From JAVKSL01 sp039583695 (GTDB lineage Bacteria; Actinomycetota; Acidimicrobiia; Acidimicrobiales; JAJPHD01), in NCBI GenBank assembly GCA_039583695.1, contig JAVKSL010000010.1:1-61005 (forward strand): a DNA stretch of 61,005 nt, in the 5' to 3' direction. Shown here piece by piece: positions 16,539 to 24,625 of this stretch. The translations under genes and the position numbers were made by a program. The stretch's first letter is position 1; every line of letters starts with the position of its first letter. Under the pieces are notes generated by a model that worked only from the letters and a program-made list of their open reading frames with translations, was not told the origin of the DNA and ran no database searches.

Positions 16539-17223
16539 GTGCTGCTCGAGGTTGGTCGGGTGATCCGGGCTCATGGCCTCAAGGGCGACGTGATAGTGGA
16601 GCTGGTCACCGACCGGGCTGAGCGTCTGACGCCTGGCTCGACCCTGACTCTGGGCGGCCCGACNNNNNNNNNNNNNNNNNNNNNNNNNNNNNNNNNNNNN
16701 NNNNNNNNNNNNNNNNNNNNNNNNNNNNNNNNNNNNNNNNNNNNNNNNNNNNNNNNNNNNNNNCACACACGCAAGCCCGACCACACACGCAAGCCCGACC
16801 ACACACGCAAGCCCGACCACACACGCAAGCCCGACCACACACGCAAGCCCGACCACACTGACCCTGGAAGTGCGCCGAGCATCTCGAATGGGCGGGCCAC
16901 ACGGTTCGGGGCGTGCTTCGAGGGATCGCTGGATCGTGTCCTTCGGGGGGATTGGCGATCGGGAGGTAGCCGAGGGGCTGAGGTCCCGGGTCTTGCTGGC
17001 TCCGCCGATCCAGGATTCCGGCGTGGTGTGGGTGCACCAGCTGATCGGGTCGGAGGTGCTCGACGCCAGTGGAACCCGCTTGGGTGTCGTGGCCGCGGTG
17101 GATGCCAATCCGGCGAGTGACCTGTTGGTCCTGGAGGACGGCGGCCTGGTCCCGATGTGTTTCATGACCCGGCAATCCGCGGGGACAGTCGTCGTGGATA
17201 TCCCGGCCGGTCTGTTGGACTGA
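16539..17223 (+). CDS. rimM: 16S rRNA processing protein RimM, split by an assembly gap
   Basis: RimM helps mature the 30S head and binds S19. Before the gap: LEVGRVIRAHGLKGDVIVEL and ERLTPGSTLTLGGP (start GTG 16539). After it, in the frame of 16765: five copies of an 18-nt repeat read as ThrHisAlaSerProThr, then LTLEVRRASRMG, GDREVAEGLRSRVLL and the PRC-barrel domain (VWVHQLIGSEVLDASGTRLGVV, PMCFMTRQSAGTVVVDIPAGLLD). The parts are in different frames only because the 100-N gap has no real length. The repeat runs into the gap (the left flank ends GGCCCGAC like the unit), so the copy number is unknown. Probably one intact gene with a repeat insertion near residue 42. Confidence 0.88.
16664..16763. 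other. Assembly gap of 100 N
   Basis: Run of exactly 100 N inside rimM, a placeholder size. It sits in a tandem repeat, which likely caused the assembly break. Confidence 0.99.
16764..16853. repeat. 18-nt tandem repeat, five visible copies, inside rimM
   Basis: Unit CACACACGCAAGCCCGAC, five identical copies ending at 16853 and abutting the gap. The unit is a multiple of 3, so copy changes keep the rimM frame. Confidence 0.97.
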
Positions 17224-17226
17224 CCG

Positions 17227-18000
17227 GTGCGCATCGACGTCTTCACGATCTTCCCCGATCTCCTGCGGGGGTACTGTGAAGGCGCCCTGTTGGGAAGAGC
17301 GCTTGCCGCTTCGGTGCTCGAGATCCGTATCCATGATCTACGCGCCGCGGCCACAGACCGCCATCGATCGGTCGACGACGCCCCATTTGGTGGGGGGGCA
17401 GGGATGGTGATGGCCCCGGGCCCGTTCTTCTCGGCTGTCGAGGCTGCCATCCCTCCCCGGCCTTTGTACCTGCTCGGCCCAGCTGGCCGCACCCTGGACC
17501 AGGCGCTGGTCCGTGAGCTAGCCAAGACCGAGGGCTTCTCTCTGCTGTGCGGGCGATACGAGGGCGTGGACCAGCGGGTGGCAGATCACCTGGTCGACGG
17601 GGAGATCTCGATCGGGAACTACGTGTTGGCGGGAGGCGAGCTGGCCGCTCTGGTGGTGGTGGAGGCAGTGGCTCGGCTGGTGCCCGGGGTGATGGGCAAC
17701 GAGGACTCCGCAGGTGACGAGAGCTTTGCCGAGCACCTGGTCGAGCACCCCCACTACACCCGGCCCGCTACCTTCCGAGGGTGGCAGGTTCCTGAGGTCC
17801 TGCGCTCGGGGGACCACGGTCGAGTTGCCCGATGGCGCCGGGCACAATCCTTGATCCGGACCCAGGCCCTGCGCCCGGATCTGATAGCCTCGCGGGGCGG
17901 GCTGAGTCGGGAGGAGGTGCGCTTGTGCGCCGAGCACGGCTATCCTGGTCCGGACCCCGGCCCAACTGAGGGCCCCACCGAGGAGCACCCGGAGCGATGA
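17227..18000 (+). CDS. trmD: tRNA (guanine-N1-)-methyltransferase TrmD
   Basis: 257 aa SPOUT methyltransferase that methylates G37 next to the anticodon. Visible: MRIDVFTIFPDLLRGYCEGALLG at the start, RHRSVDDAPFGGGAGMVM, LLCGRYEGVDQRVADHLVD, ISIGNYVLAGGELAALVVVEAVARLVPGVMGN (knot and SAM site) and the C-terminal helical domain. GTG start 4 bases after rimM. The last 15 or so residues are a Pro/Glu/Thr-rich tail. Confidence 0.97.
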   Translation: MRIDVFTIFPDLLRGYCEGALLGRALAASVLEIRIHDLRAAATDRHRSVDDAPFGGGAGMVMAPGPFFSAVEAAIPPRPLYLLGPAGRTLDQALVRELAKTEGFSLLCGRYEGVDQRVADHLVDGEISIGNYVLAGGELAALVVVEAVARLVPGVMGNEDSAGDESFAEHLVEHPHYTRPATFRGWQVPEVLRSGDHGRVARWRRAQSLIRTQALRPDLIASRGGLSREEVRLCAEHGYPGPDPGPTEGPTEEHPER

Positions 18001-18046
18001 GCCATCCCGTTACCAGCATCCGAACGAGCCACGTCAGGCGGACCGC

Positions 18047-18397
18047 ATGAACCCCACCGACCTTGTCGATCGTGACAGCCTGCGCGACGACGTCTGTGAG
18101 TTCGCCCCGGGAGACACTCTGAAGGTTCACGTTCGGGTCGTGGAGGGCACCCGTGAGAGGGTGCAGGTATTCCAGGGAGCCGTGATCCGCAGGCAGGGGT
18201 CTGGAGTTCGAGAGACTTTCACCGTGCGCAAGGTGAGCTTTGGTGTTGGCGTGGAGCGGACGTTTCCCGTCCACTCTCCGATCATCGCCCGGATCGAGCT
18301 GGTGACCCACGGCGATGTCCGCCGGGCCAAGCTGTACTACCTGCGGGATCGGACTGGCAAGGCAGCCAAGATCAAGGAGAAGCGGCTGGTACGCTGA
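18047..18397 (+). CDS. rplS: 50S ribosomal protein L19
   Basis: 116 aa, standard length, with FAPGDTLKVHVRVVEGTRER, FQGAVIRRQGSG, FTVRKVSFGVGVERTFPVHSP and RAKLYYLRDRTGKAAKIKEK. It lies at the 30S-50S interface. Follows trmD as in most bacteria. Confidence 0.97.
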   Translation: MNPTDLVDRDSLRDDVCEFAPGDTLKVHVRVVEGTRERVQVFQGAVIRRQGSGVRETFTVRKVSFGVGVERTFPVHSPIIARIELVTHGDVRRAKLYYLRDRTGKAAKIKEKRLVR

Positions 18398-18401
18398 GGC
18401 G

Positions 18402-18689
18402 ATGAGCGCGGAGGATCTCGAGGGGTACGAGACCCAGATCGAGCTGGAGCTGTTCCAGGAGTATCGAGCTGTCCTGCCTATGTTCCGCTTCGTGGTGGAG
18501 ACCGAGCGGCGCTTCTACCTCACCAACGAGGTCACCCTGGAGCCAACGGGCGAGGGTTCCTGGTACGAGCTGAGGATGGCCGATGCTTGGGTGTGGGACA
18601 TGTACCGGCCCGCCCGTTTCGTGTCCTCGGTTCGGGTGCTCACTTGCCGGGACGTGAACATCGAGGAGCTTCCCGAGCGTGATGTCTGA
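18402..18689 (+). CDS. DUF2469 family protein
   Basis: 95 aa from ATG 18402: EDLEGYETQIELELFQEYRAVLPMFRFVVETERRFYLTN, then YELRMADAWVWDMYRPARFV. This small acidic protein is found in Actinobacteria between rplS/rnhB and yraN (like the M. tuberculosis Rv2901c region). Function unknown. It starts 4 bases after rplS and overlaps yraN by 11 nt. It is the best taxonomic marker in the window. Confidence 0.9.
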   Translation: MSAEDLEGYETQIELELFQEYRAVLPMFRFVVETERRFYLTNEVTLEPTGEGSWYELRMADAWVWDMYRPARFVSSVRVLTCRDVNIEELPERDV

Positions 18690-19146
18690 GACCGATGCTG
18701 ACGCCAGCCTCGGGGACCACCCGGATCAGTGGCTGGCGAGCCGACCGATCAGCGGGGAGCGCCGCAGACCTGATCGAGTGCCGGGGACCCCCGCGACTCA
18801 GGTCGGATGGCGGCGGATGCTGGGCGCACAGGGTGAGGCGATCGCCGTCGATTGGTATCGGGCCCACGGCTATGAGGTGCTGGCCCGCAATTGGCGACGC
18901 CGGGAGGGCGAGATCGACCTGATTGTCCGCAATGGCTCGGCCTACGTGTTCGTCGAGGTCAAGACCCGCAGCACCGATGCTTTTGGCGTGCCTGCCGAGG
19001 CCGTCACCCGGGAAAAGCAGGTCAGGTTGCGTCATCTGGCGGCGCGCTGGTTGCAAGAGGACGCCCCCGGCCCGGCGCGCGAGATTCGATTCGACGTGGT
19101 CTCGATCCTGGGTGGGAAGATCGAGGTCCTGGAGGGAGCCTTCTGA
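18679..19146 (+). CDS. YraN family endonuclease-like protein (UPF0102)
   Basis: 155 aa. The core (about 45-150) has LGAQGEAIAVDWYRAHGYEVLARNWRRREGEIDLIV and VFVEVKTRS, the Holliday-junction-resolvase-like fold with the E-x-D ... E-V-K catalytic pattern. Family function is unproven. The first 40 residues are an unusual extension; starts at GTG 18679 or ATG 18682 are both in frame, inside the end of the DUF2469 gene. Confidence 0.87.
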   Translation: MMSETDADASLGDHPDQWLASRPISGERRRPDRVPGTPATQVGWRRMLGAQGEAIAVDWYRAHGYEVLARNWRRREGEIDLIVRNGSAYVFVEVKTRSTDAFGVPAEAVTREKQVRLRHLAARWLQEDAPGPAREIRFDVVSILGGKIEVLEGAF

Positions 19147-19211
19147 GCCCGACGAGCGGACCCGGCCTGAGCCTGCCAAACGGCTCCGGACGGGCACTCA
19201 GCCCCGCCACG

Positions 19212-20297
19212 GTGGTGGTCAGCGCCGGCCGGGGCTCGGATGCGGCGGGAGCCCCGGTGAACGGCCCGATCGCTGTGTCCTCCACCTACCGCAGCGGCGG
19301 GGCGCTCAGCTACGGGCGGGAGGGAAACGACACCTGGGCTGCCCTGGAGGAGGTGCTGGGCGCTCTGGAGGGAGGTGAGGCGACAGTCTTTGCCTCGGGG
19401 ATGGCAGCAGTCGCCGCAGTCCTGGAGACCCTACCGGCCGGCGCAGTGGTGGTGCTGGGTGCCGACGCCTATACGGGGACCCGCATCCTGCTTGCCGATC
19501 TAGCCCGCCGGGGCCGGCTGTTCCACCGCCTGGTGGACACCACCGACGTGGGTGCCACCCTGGACGCTTGCGAGGGCGCCGCCATGCTCTGGTTGGAGTC
19601 CCCGTCTAATCCGCTGATGGCGATCAGCGATCTGGCTCGGCTGTCCGCCGAGTCCAAGGCCCGCAATCCCGGCCTCGCGGTGATCGCGGACAACACCTTC
19701 GCCACCCCCCTCCTGCAGCGCCCTCTCGACCTCGGGGTCGACGTCGTGGTCCACAGCGTCACCAAGTACCTGGCTGGGCACTCCGATGTGATCCTCGGCG
19801 CGACCGTCACCAACGACCCGGCCTGGGTTCGCGCCCTTCTGGACCGGCGCTCGATGCACGGGGGGATTCCCGGTCCGATCGAGGCCTACCTGGCCCTGCG
19901 CGGCATCCGCACCCTCGCAGTCCGCATGGAACGGGCGCAGGCGAACGCGGCTGAGCTGGCTCGGCGCCTGGTTGCTCACGAGAGGGTGGAGGTGGTGCGC
20001 TACCCTGGGCTGGCGCAGCACCCCGGTCATCACCTGGCCAATGAGCAGATGCGGGGGGCAGGCGCGATGCTGTCCTTCGACGTTCACGGTGGGGCCGAAG
20101 CCGCTGACCGCTGCTGTGCGGCCGTGCGCCTTGCCACCCCAGCCACCAGCCTTGGCGGCGTGGAGACCCTGATCGAACGACGGGGCCGCTGGGCCGGCGA
20201 GGAGGCGCTACCAGGTGGCTTGATCCGCCTGAGCGTGGGGATCGAGGATGTGGAGGACCTCTGGGCGGACCTGGCCCAAGCCCTCGGCGCCTGCTGA
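19212..20297 (+). CDS. PLP-dependent trans-sulfuration enzyme (cystathionine gamma-synthase/lyase family)
   Basis: About 361 aa from GTG 19212; no ATG lies between the yraN stop and this point, so the start is uncertain by up to about 20 codons. Core blocks: PIAVSSTYRSGG, GREGNDTWAALEEVLGALEGGEATVFASGMAA, WLESPSNPLMAISDL, VIADNTFATPLLQRPLDLGVDVVVHSVTKYLAGHSD with the PLP lysine in SVTKY, and TSLGGVETLIERR. The family makes cystathionine from homoserine esters or cleaves it or methionine; the exact reaction cannot be told. It follows yraN by about 65 nt. Confidence 0.87.
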   Translation: MVVSAGRGSDAAGAPVNGPIAVSSTYRSGGALSYGREGNDTWAALEEVLGALEGGEATVFASGMAAVAAVLETLPAGAVVVLGADAYTGTRILLADLARRGRLFHRLVDTTDVGATLDACEGAAMLWLESPSNPLMAISDLARLSAESKARNPGLAVIADNTFATPLLQRPLDLGVDVVVHSVTKYLAGHSDVILGATVTNDPAWVRALLDRRSMHGGIPGPIEAYLALRGIRTLAVRMERAQANAAELARRLVAHERVEVVRYPGLAQHPGHHLANEQMRGAGAMLSFDVHGGAEAADRCCAAVRLATPATSLGGVETLIERRGRWAGEEALPGGLIRLSVGIEDVEDLWADLAQALGAC

Positions 20298-20317
20298 GAC
20301 GCTAAGGTCGCCAGAGC

Positions 20318-21349
20318 ATGTCCGACGGCCCGCCCCTTGTGCTGCGGGCGCCCCGGTACCCCGAGATCAGCGCCCGTGCCTTTCAGCACCCCGCCGACCG
20401 GGCGGCCACCGCCGCGCTCGGGTCGATCCCGGTGATCCACCAGGTCATCAAGCGCCTATCCGCCCTTCGCTTCGAGCGCGCCGTCTCGGCGCAGCTGCTC
20501 GGGAACGCGGTGCGTCTGGGGCCAACGCAGGCGCCGGAGGTGTGGACGAGCTTCTTGGCCTGCCTGGAGTCTCTCGACATCAGCTCCCGCCCGGGCCTGT
20601 ACGTGATCCAGACCCCGACCCTGAACGCGATGACCTTCGGCAGCGTGAAGCCGGTGGTCGTGGTCCGCTCGGGCCTGGTCACTGCCCTTGATCGCGAAGA
20701 AATTCAGTCCGTGCTCGCGCACGAGGTGGGCCACGTGGCCTCTGAGCACTCCCACTACATGTCGGTGCTGATGATCCTGCAGGCCCTCGCCCGGGCACCC
20801 CTGTCGAGTCTGGGGGAGCTGCCGGTGAGGGCGTTGCTGTTGGTGATGCTGGAGTGGTACCGTGCGGCCGAGCTTACCGGTGATCGAGCGTCTGCCCTGG
20901 TGATGGGCGATCCGATGATCCCCTGCCGGGCGTTGATGCACATCGCGGGGGGCGCGCTGCCGGGCATGAGCGTGGACGCGTTCGTGGCCCAGGCCAACGA
21001 GTACGCCAGCTCGGACGACTTGTTGAGCCGGCCGTCGCGCTTTTTTTCGGAGATCGGCGCCACCCACCCCTTCCCGGTGCGCCGGGTCACCGAGCTGACC
21101 AGGTGGGTGATGGAGGGGGAGCTCGACCGGATCCGCGCGGGCAGCTACATCCGGCGAGGCGCCGAGCCGCCTCCGTCGGAGGATTTCAAGCGGGCCGCCG
21201 AGCATTACCAGACCCGCTTCGTCGAGATAATCGAAAGCGTCGCCGGTGGGGTTCAGAGCCTTTCTCGCCAGGTCACCTCGTGGTTGCGCACCCAGGGCGG
21301 GCGCTTTGGCCGGGAAGACGGCACGGAGGACGCCACGGAGGGCGTCTGA
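20318..21349 (+). CDS. M48 family zinc metallopeptidase
   Basis: 343 aa. The zinc motif HEVGH lies in VLAHEVGHVASEHSHYM (about 134), with the third ligand Glu in WYRAAELTGDRAS about 55 residues later. TPTLNAMTFGSVKPVVVV precedes it, as in HtpX/Ste24-type proteases. Short hydrophobic stretches after the motif may associate with the membrane. The C-terminal 80 residues are helical and charged. Function unknown; proteolysis of membrane or abnormal proteins is possible. It starts 20 nt after the PLP enzyme. Confidence 0.85.
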   Translation: MSDGPPLVLRAPRYPEISARAFQHPADRAATAALGSIPVIHQVIKRLSALRFERAVSAQLLGNAVRLGPTQAPEVWTSFLACLESLDISSRPGLYVIQTPTLNAMTFGSVKPVVVVRSGLVTALDREEIQSVLAHEVGHVASEHSHYMSVLMILQALARAPLSSLGELPVRALLLVMLEWYRAAELTGDRASALVMGDPMIPCRALMHIAGGALPGMSVDAFVAQANEYASSDDLLSRPSRFFSEIGATHPFPVRRVTELTRWVMEGELDRIRAGSYIRRGAEPPPSEDFKRAAEHYQTRFVEIIESVAGGVQSLSRQVTSWLRTQGGRFGREDGTEDATEGV

Positions 21350-21415
21350 GCCGTCTTTGGCTCGGTCGCTCAGCATCCACCACGGAGCCCCAACAGTCGG
21401 CTAAGCTGCAAACTA

Positions 21416-21952
21416 GTGTTCGTTCTAGGTATCGACCCCGGATTGTCGCGCTGCGGGTACGGCGCGGTCACCCGCTCCGCAGGTGCTGGGGCGAGCTTCC
21501 ACGCGGTCTGTGCGGGGGTGATCACCACCTTGCCCGGCGAGCGCCTTCCGGCCCGGTTGGCCGACCTGGCCAGGGAGCTCCGCGAGTTGATCACCGAGCT
21601 GGCGCCCGAGGCAGTCGCCGTGGAGCGGGTCTTCTTCCAGACCAACGCCCGAACCGCCATGTCGGTGGGCCAGGCCAGCGGTCTGGCCCTCGCCGCGGCC
21701 GCCGAGGCTGGATGCGAGGTGGAGGAGTACACCTCCAACGAGGTGAAGCAGGCAGTGGCCGGTTACGGGGCGGCGACCAAGGAGCAGGTGAGCCGGATGG
21801 TGGCCACGCTTTGCGGGCTGAGCGTCTGCCCGTACCCGGCGGATGCCGCCGATGCGCTTGCGCTGGCTATATGCCACCTCACGCTCGCCCCCGGGCGTCA
21901 GCGGGTGGCGGCAGCACTGGCTGCAAGCTCACGGGGGAGGCAAGCCCTGTGA
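21416..21952 (+). CDS. ruvC: Holliday junction resolvase RuvC
   Basis: 178 aa. LGIDPGLSRCGYG carries the first catalytic Asp, AVERVFFQTNARTAMSVGQASG the Glu region and DAADALALAICH the last acidic pair. Dimeric endonuclease that cuts the junction held by RuvAB. Starts at GTG 21416; overlaps ruvA by 4 nt (GTGA). Confidence 0.96.
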   Translation: MFVLGIDPGLSRCGYGAVTRSAGAGASFHAVCAGVITTLPGERLPARLADLARELRELITELAPEAVAVERVFFQTNARTAMSVGQASGLALAAAAEAGCEVEEYTSNEVKQAVAGYGAATKEQVSRMVATLCGLSVCPYPADAADALALAICHLTLAPGRQRVAAALAASSRGRQAL

Positions 21953-22587
21953 TCGGCTCGTTGCGCGGTCTGGTGCTGGAGGTGCTCGGCAGCTCGGAGA
22001 TGCTGGTCGAGGTGGGCGGCGGAGTCGGCTACCGGGTGGCGCTACCTTCGAGCGCACTTGCGGGGATCGGAGTCGGATCGCAGGTATTCCTGCACGTGCA
22101 CACCCACGTGCGCGAGGATGCGATCGTCTTGTATGGTTTCACCGAGCGCGCCGGGCGCGAGTGCTTCGAGAGCCTGATCGCCGCCCACGGTGTGGGTCCA
22201 GCGCTGGCCTTGGCGATCCTGTCGGTGCACAATCCGGCTGAGCTGACCCGGGCTGTGCTGGCGGGTGACTCCGCAGCGTTGACCTTGGTTCCTGGGGTGG
22301 GACCCAAGACTGCCGCCCGCCTGCTGATCGATCTCGAACCACGCTTCTCCCGGCTCGGCTTGGATCCTGCCGGGAAGGGCTCCGAGCCAGGCCCGGGGCC
22401 TGGGTCGGGAAGCGCGTTGGGCGAGGTGAGGGCGGCGCTGGCCAGCCTGGGCTACGGGTTCGACGAGGTACGTGCCGCGATTGCGGCCCTCGACGCAGGC
22501 GACGAGGGGACGGCGCGCCCGGCAGAGGAGCTGCTCCGGTCAGCCCTCCGGGAGCTGGGGGCCGCTCGCCGCCGGGTCAGGACATGA
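21949..22587 (+). CDS. ruvA: Holliday junction DNA-binding protein RuvA
   Basis: 212 aa from GTG 21949: MIGSLRGLVLEVLGSSEMLVEV, OB-fold domain, then helix-hairpin-helix motifs (LIAAHGVGPALALAILSV and LVPGVGPKTAARLLIDL). A Gly/Pro linker (about 140-155) leads to domain III (ALASLGYGFDEVRAAI), which contacts RuvB. Overlaps ruvC and ruvB by 4 nt each. Confidence 0.96.
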   Translation: MIGSLRGLVLEVLGSSEMLVEVGGGVGYRVALPSSALAGIGVGSQVFLHVHTHVREDAIVLYGFTERAGRECFESLIAAHGVGPALALAILSVHNPAELTRAVLAGDSAALTLVPGVGPKTAARLLIDLEPRFSRLGLDPAGKGSEPGPGPGSGSALGEVRAALASLGYGFDEVRAAIAALDAGDEGTARPAEELLRSALRELGAARRRVRT

Positions 22588-23699
22588 GCGAGCCAACTCC
22601 CAGCGCCCGCCGGGAGACTCTGGGCCAACGGCGCCCTGCTGGCGGCCCTGGCGCATCCGGTGGCCCTGGCGCGCCCTCGGCTCCTCGGCCGCTGGACCCG
22701 AGCGCCGATCCCTCGGAGGTGCTCGAGGAGGCCAGCCTGCGGCCCCGCCGGCTAGAGGAGTTCGTGGGTCAGCATCAGGTGCGCGAGCACCTGTCCATCG
22801 TGCTAGAGGCAGCTCGTCGTCGTGGCCAGGCCGTCGACCACATCCTGTTCGCCGGGCCGCCGGGGCTCGGCAAGACGACGATGGCGGGGATCGTGGCTGG
22901 CGAGATGGGTGCCGGGTTGCGCATAACCTCGGGTCCAGCGCTGCTCAGGGGAGGTGACCTGGCGGCGATCCTCACAGATCTCTCCGATGGCGATGTCCTG
23001 TTCATCGACGAGATCCATCGACTCAACCGGGCAGTGGAGGAGATCCTCTACCCGGCCATGGAGGACTTCGCCCTGGATATCGTGATCGGCAAGGGCCCCA
23101 CGGCTCGTTCCCTGCGTCTGGACCTGCCCCGCTTCACCCTGGTCGGGGCGACAACCCGGACCGGGCTGGTGACTGGGCCGCTGCGCGACCGGTTCGGCAT
23201 GGTGGCTCGGCTCGACTACTACGACAGTGCCGAGCTCGAGGCGATAATCCTCCGGGCGGCCCGGATACTCGGGGTGAGCATCGAGCCAGGGGGCGCGCAG
23301 CGCATCGCCCGACGATCGCGTGGCACGCCCCGGATCGCCAACCGCCTGTTGCGCCGGGTCCGCGATTACGTGGAGGTTAGGGGCTCGGGGGTGGTCACCG
23401 CAGGCAGCGCGGCCGCTGGCCTCGAGCTGTTCGGGGTGGATGAGCTGGGTCTGGACAAGGTGGACCGCGCGATCCTCGGAGCCCTCTGCCGGGCCGGGAT
23501 TCCGATGGGCCTTTCCAGCTTGGCTGTGGCGGTCGGCGAGGAGACCGACACGGTGGAGGACGCATACGAGCCGTTCCTCCTCCAGCAGGGCCTGATGATG
23601 CGCACCACCCGCGGGCGGCTGGCCACGCCAGCCGCCTGGGCTCACCTGGGGCTGCCCCCGCCCCCGGCGAACAATCAGGCTGGCCTGTTCGATCAATGA
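22584..23699 (+). CDS. ruvB: Holliday junction branch-migration helicase RuvB
   Basis: 371 aa AAA+ ATPase. A 45-residue Pro/Ala/Gly-rich lead precedes the usual RPRRLEEFVGQHQVREHL. Walker A GPPGLGKTT (about 91), Walker B LFIDEIHRL, sensor TLVGATTRTGLVTGPLRDRFG, arginine finger region RFG, and C-terminal winged helix. Hexamers drive junction movement on RuvA. Confidence 0.97.
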   Translation: MSEPTPSARRETLGQRRPAGGPGASGGPGAPSAPRPLDPSADPSEVLEEASLRPRRLEEFVGQHQVREHLSIVLEAARRRGQAVDHILFAGPPGLGKTTMAGIVAGEMGAGLRITSGPALLRGGDLAAILTDLSDGDVLFIDEIHRLNRAVEEILYPAMEDFALDIVIGKGPTARSLRLDLPRFTLVGATTRTGLVTGPLRDRFGMVARLDYYDSAELEAIILRAARILGVSIEPGGAQRIARRSRGTPRIANRLLRRVRDYVEVRGSGVVTAGSAAAGLELFGVDELGLDKVDRAILGALCRAGIPMGLSSLAVAVGEETDTVEDAYEPFLLQQGLMMRTTRGRLATPAAWAHLGLPPPPANNQAGLFDQ

Positions 23700-23770
23700 C
23701 TCCCTGCACCGGCTTACCGCTCAGGCTGCGCTAACGTCGAGGTAGTCCGATCCCTCGGGAAAGCCCTCAT

Positions 23771-24625
23771 ATGCACATCACCCTCCTCAGTGTCGCCACT
23801 ATCCTTGCTGCCAAAGCCACCACGGCCACCACAACGGCGGCCAAGGCCAAGCCGGGTGGTGGCAACCTGCTCATATATCTCATCCCGCTGCTGATCATCG
23901 CCTACCTATTGCTTGTCCGGCCCCAGCGAAAGCGCCAGCAGGCCGCCCGCCAGGGAAGCTCGGCGATCGTGGAGGGAGACACTGTCGCGACCATTGGCGG
24001 CATCGTGGGCACGGTGATCTCGATAGACAGCGAGCGGGCAGTGCTGCAGGTGGGCCCGGATACGGAGTTGGAGTTCCTGCGCCAGGCCGTCGCCAGAAAG
24101 GTGGACCCGATTGTCCACGACGCTGGCGACGAGGACGAGGACACGGACGCGTCCGAGGACGAGGAGGAGGATCGGGGTTGGCACGGCTACCACCCAGACG
24201 ACGACCCGGATCATCAGGAGGCTGATGCTGGCACTGAAGATGCCGACGAACCCGGCGAGGACGCCGATGAGGACTCGGTGGTCGAGCCGGCCGCCCTGAG
24301 CCAGAACGGTGTGGTGCACTCCGACGATGCGGGCGGGTCGACCACCGGCCCGCGGACCGCCGAGCCAGCCGGGACCGCCGAGCCAGCTGGGACCGCCGAG
24401 CCAGCTGGGACCGCCGATCCGGTGGTTCCCGCCAAGCCCCAAAGGAACCAAAGGAGGAACCAAAGGCCCCCCAAATCGGCGCGAACCCCTAGGTCGGCAC
24501 AGGCCGCCAAGCCCAGCGGCAGTGCCAACCTGGGGGCGGTCTTTGGCGTGACAGCCAGCCCGGACCGTCCAGACCCGAGTCCCGCGACACCGGCGGACCC
24601 AGCAGGGGAGGCTTCGGCCGAGTGA
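23771..24625 (+). CDS. yajC: Preprotein translocase subunit YajC with long acidic, repeat-bearing tail
   Basis: 284 aa; YajC is usually about 90-120 aa. Residues 33-52 are the single membrane helix (LLIYLIPLLIIAYLLLV) followed by RPQRKRQQ and the domain EGDTVATIGGIVGTVISID. After about residue 115 the tail is acidic, then has three copies of an 18-nt repeat (24359-24412, AlaGluProAlaGlyThr), then a basic QRNQRRNQR stretch. YajC binds SecDF and the SecYEG channel. Next in line are secD (4-nt overlap) and secF. Confidence 0.92.
   Translation: MHITLLSVATILAAKATTATTTAAKAKPGGGNLLIYLIPLLIIAYLLLVRPQRKRQQAARQGSSAIVEGDTVATIGGIVGTVISIDSERAVLQVGPDTELEFLRQAVARKVDPIVHDAGDEDEDTDASEDEEEDRGWHGYHPDDDPDHQEADAGTEDADEPGEDADEDSVVEPAALSQNGVVHSDDAGGSTTGPRTAEPAGTAEPAGTAEPAGTADPVVPAKPQRNQRRNQRPPKSARTPRSAQAAKPSGSANLGAVFGVTASPDRPDPSPATPADPAGEASAE

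Noticed and set aside
16764..16853. CRISPR-like array
   Set aside because: Units are contiguous with no spacers; it is a coding tandem repeat in rimM.
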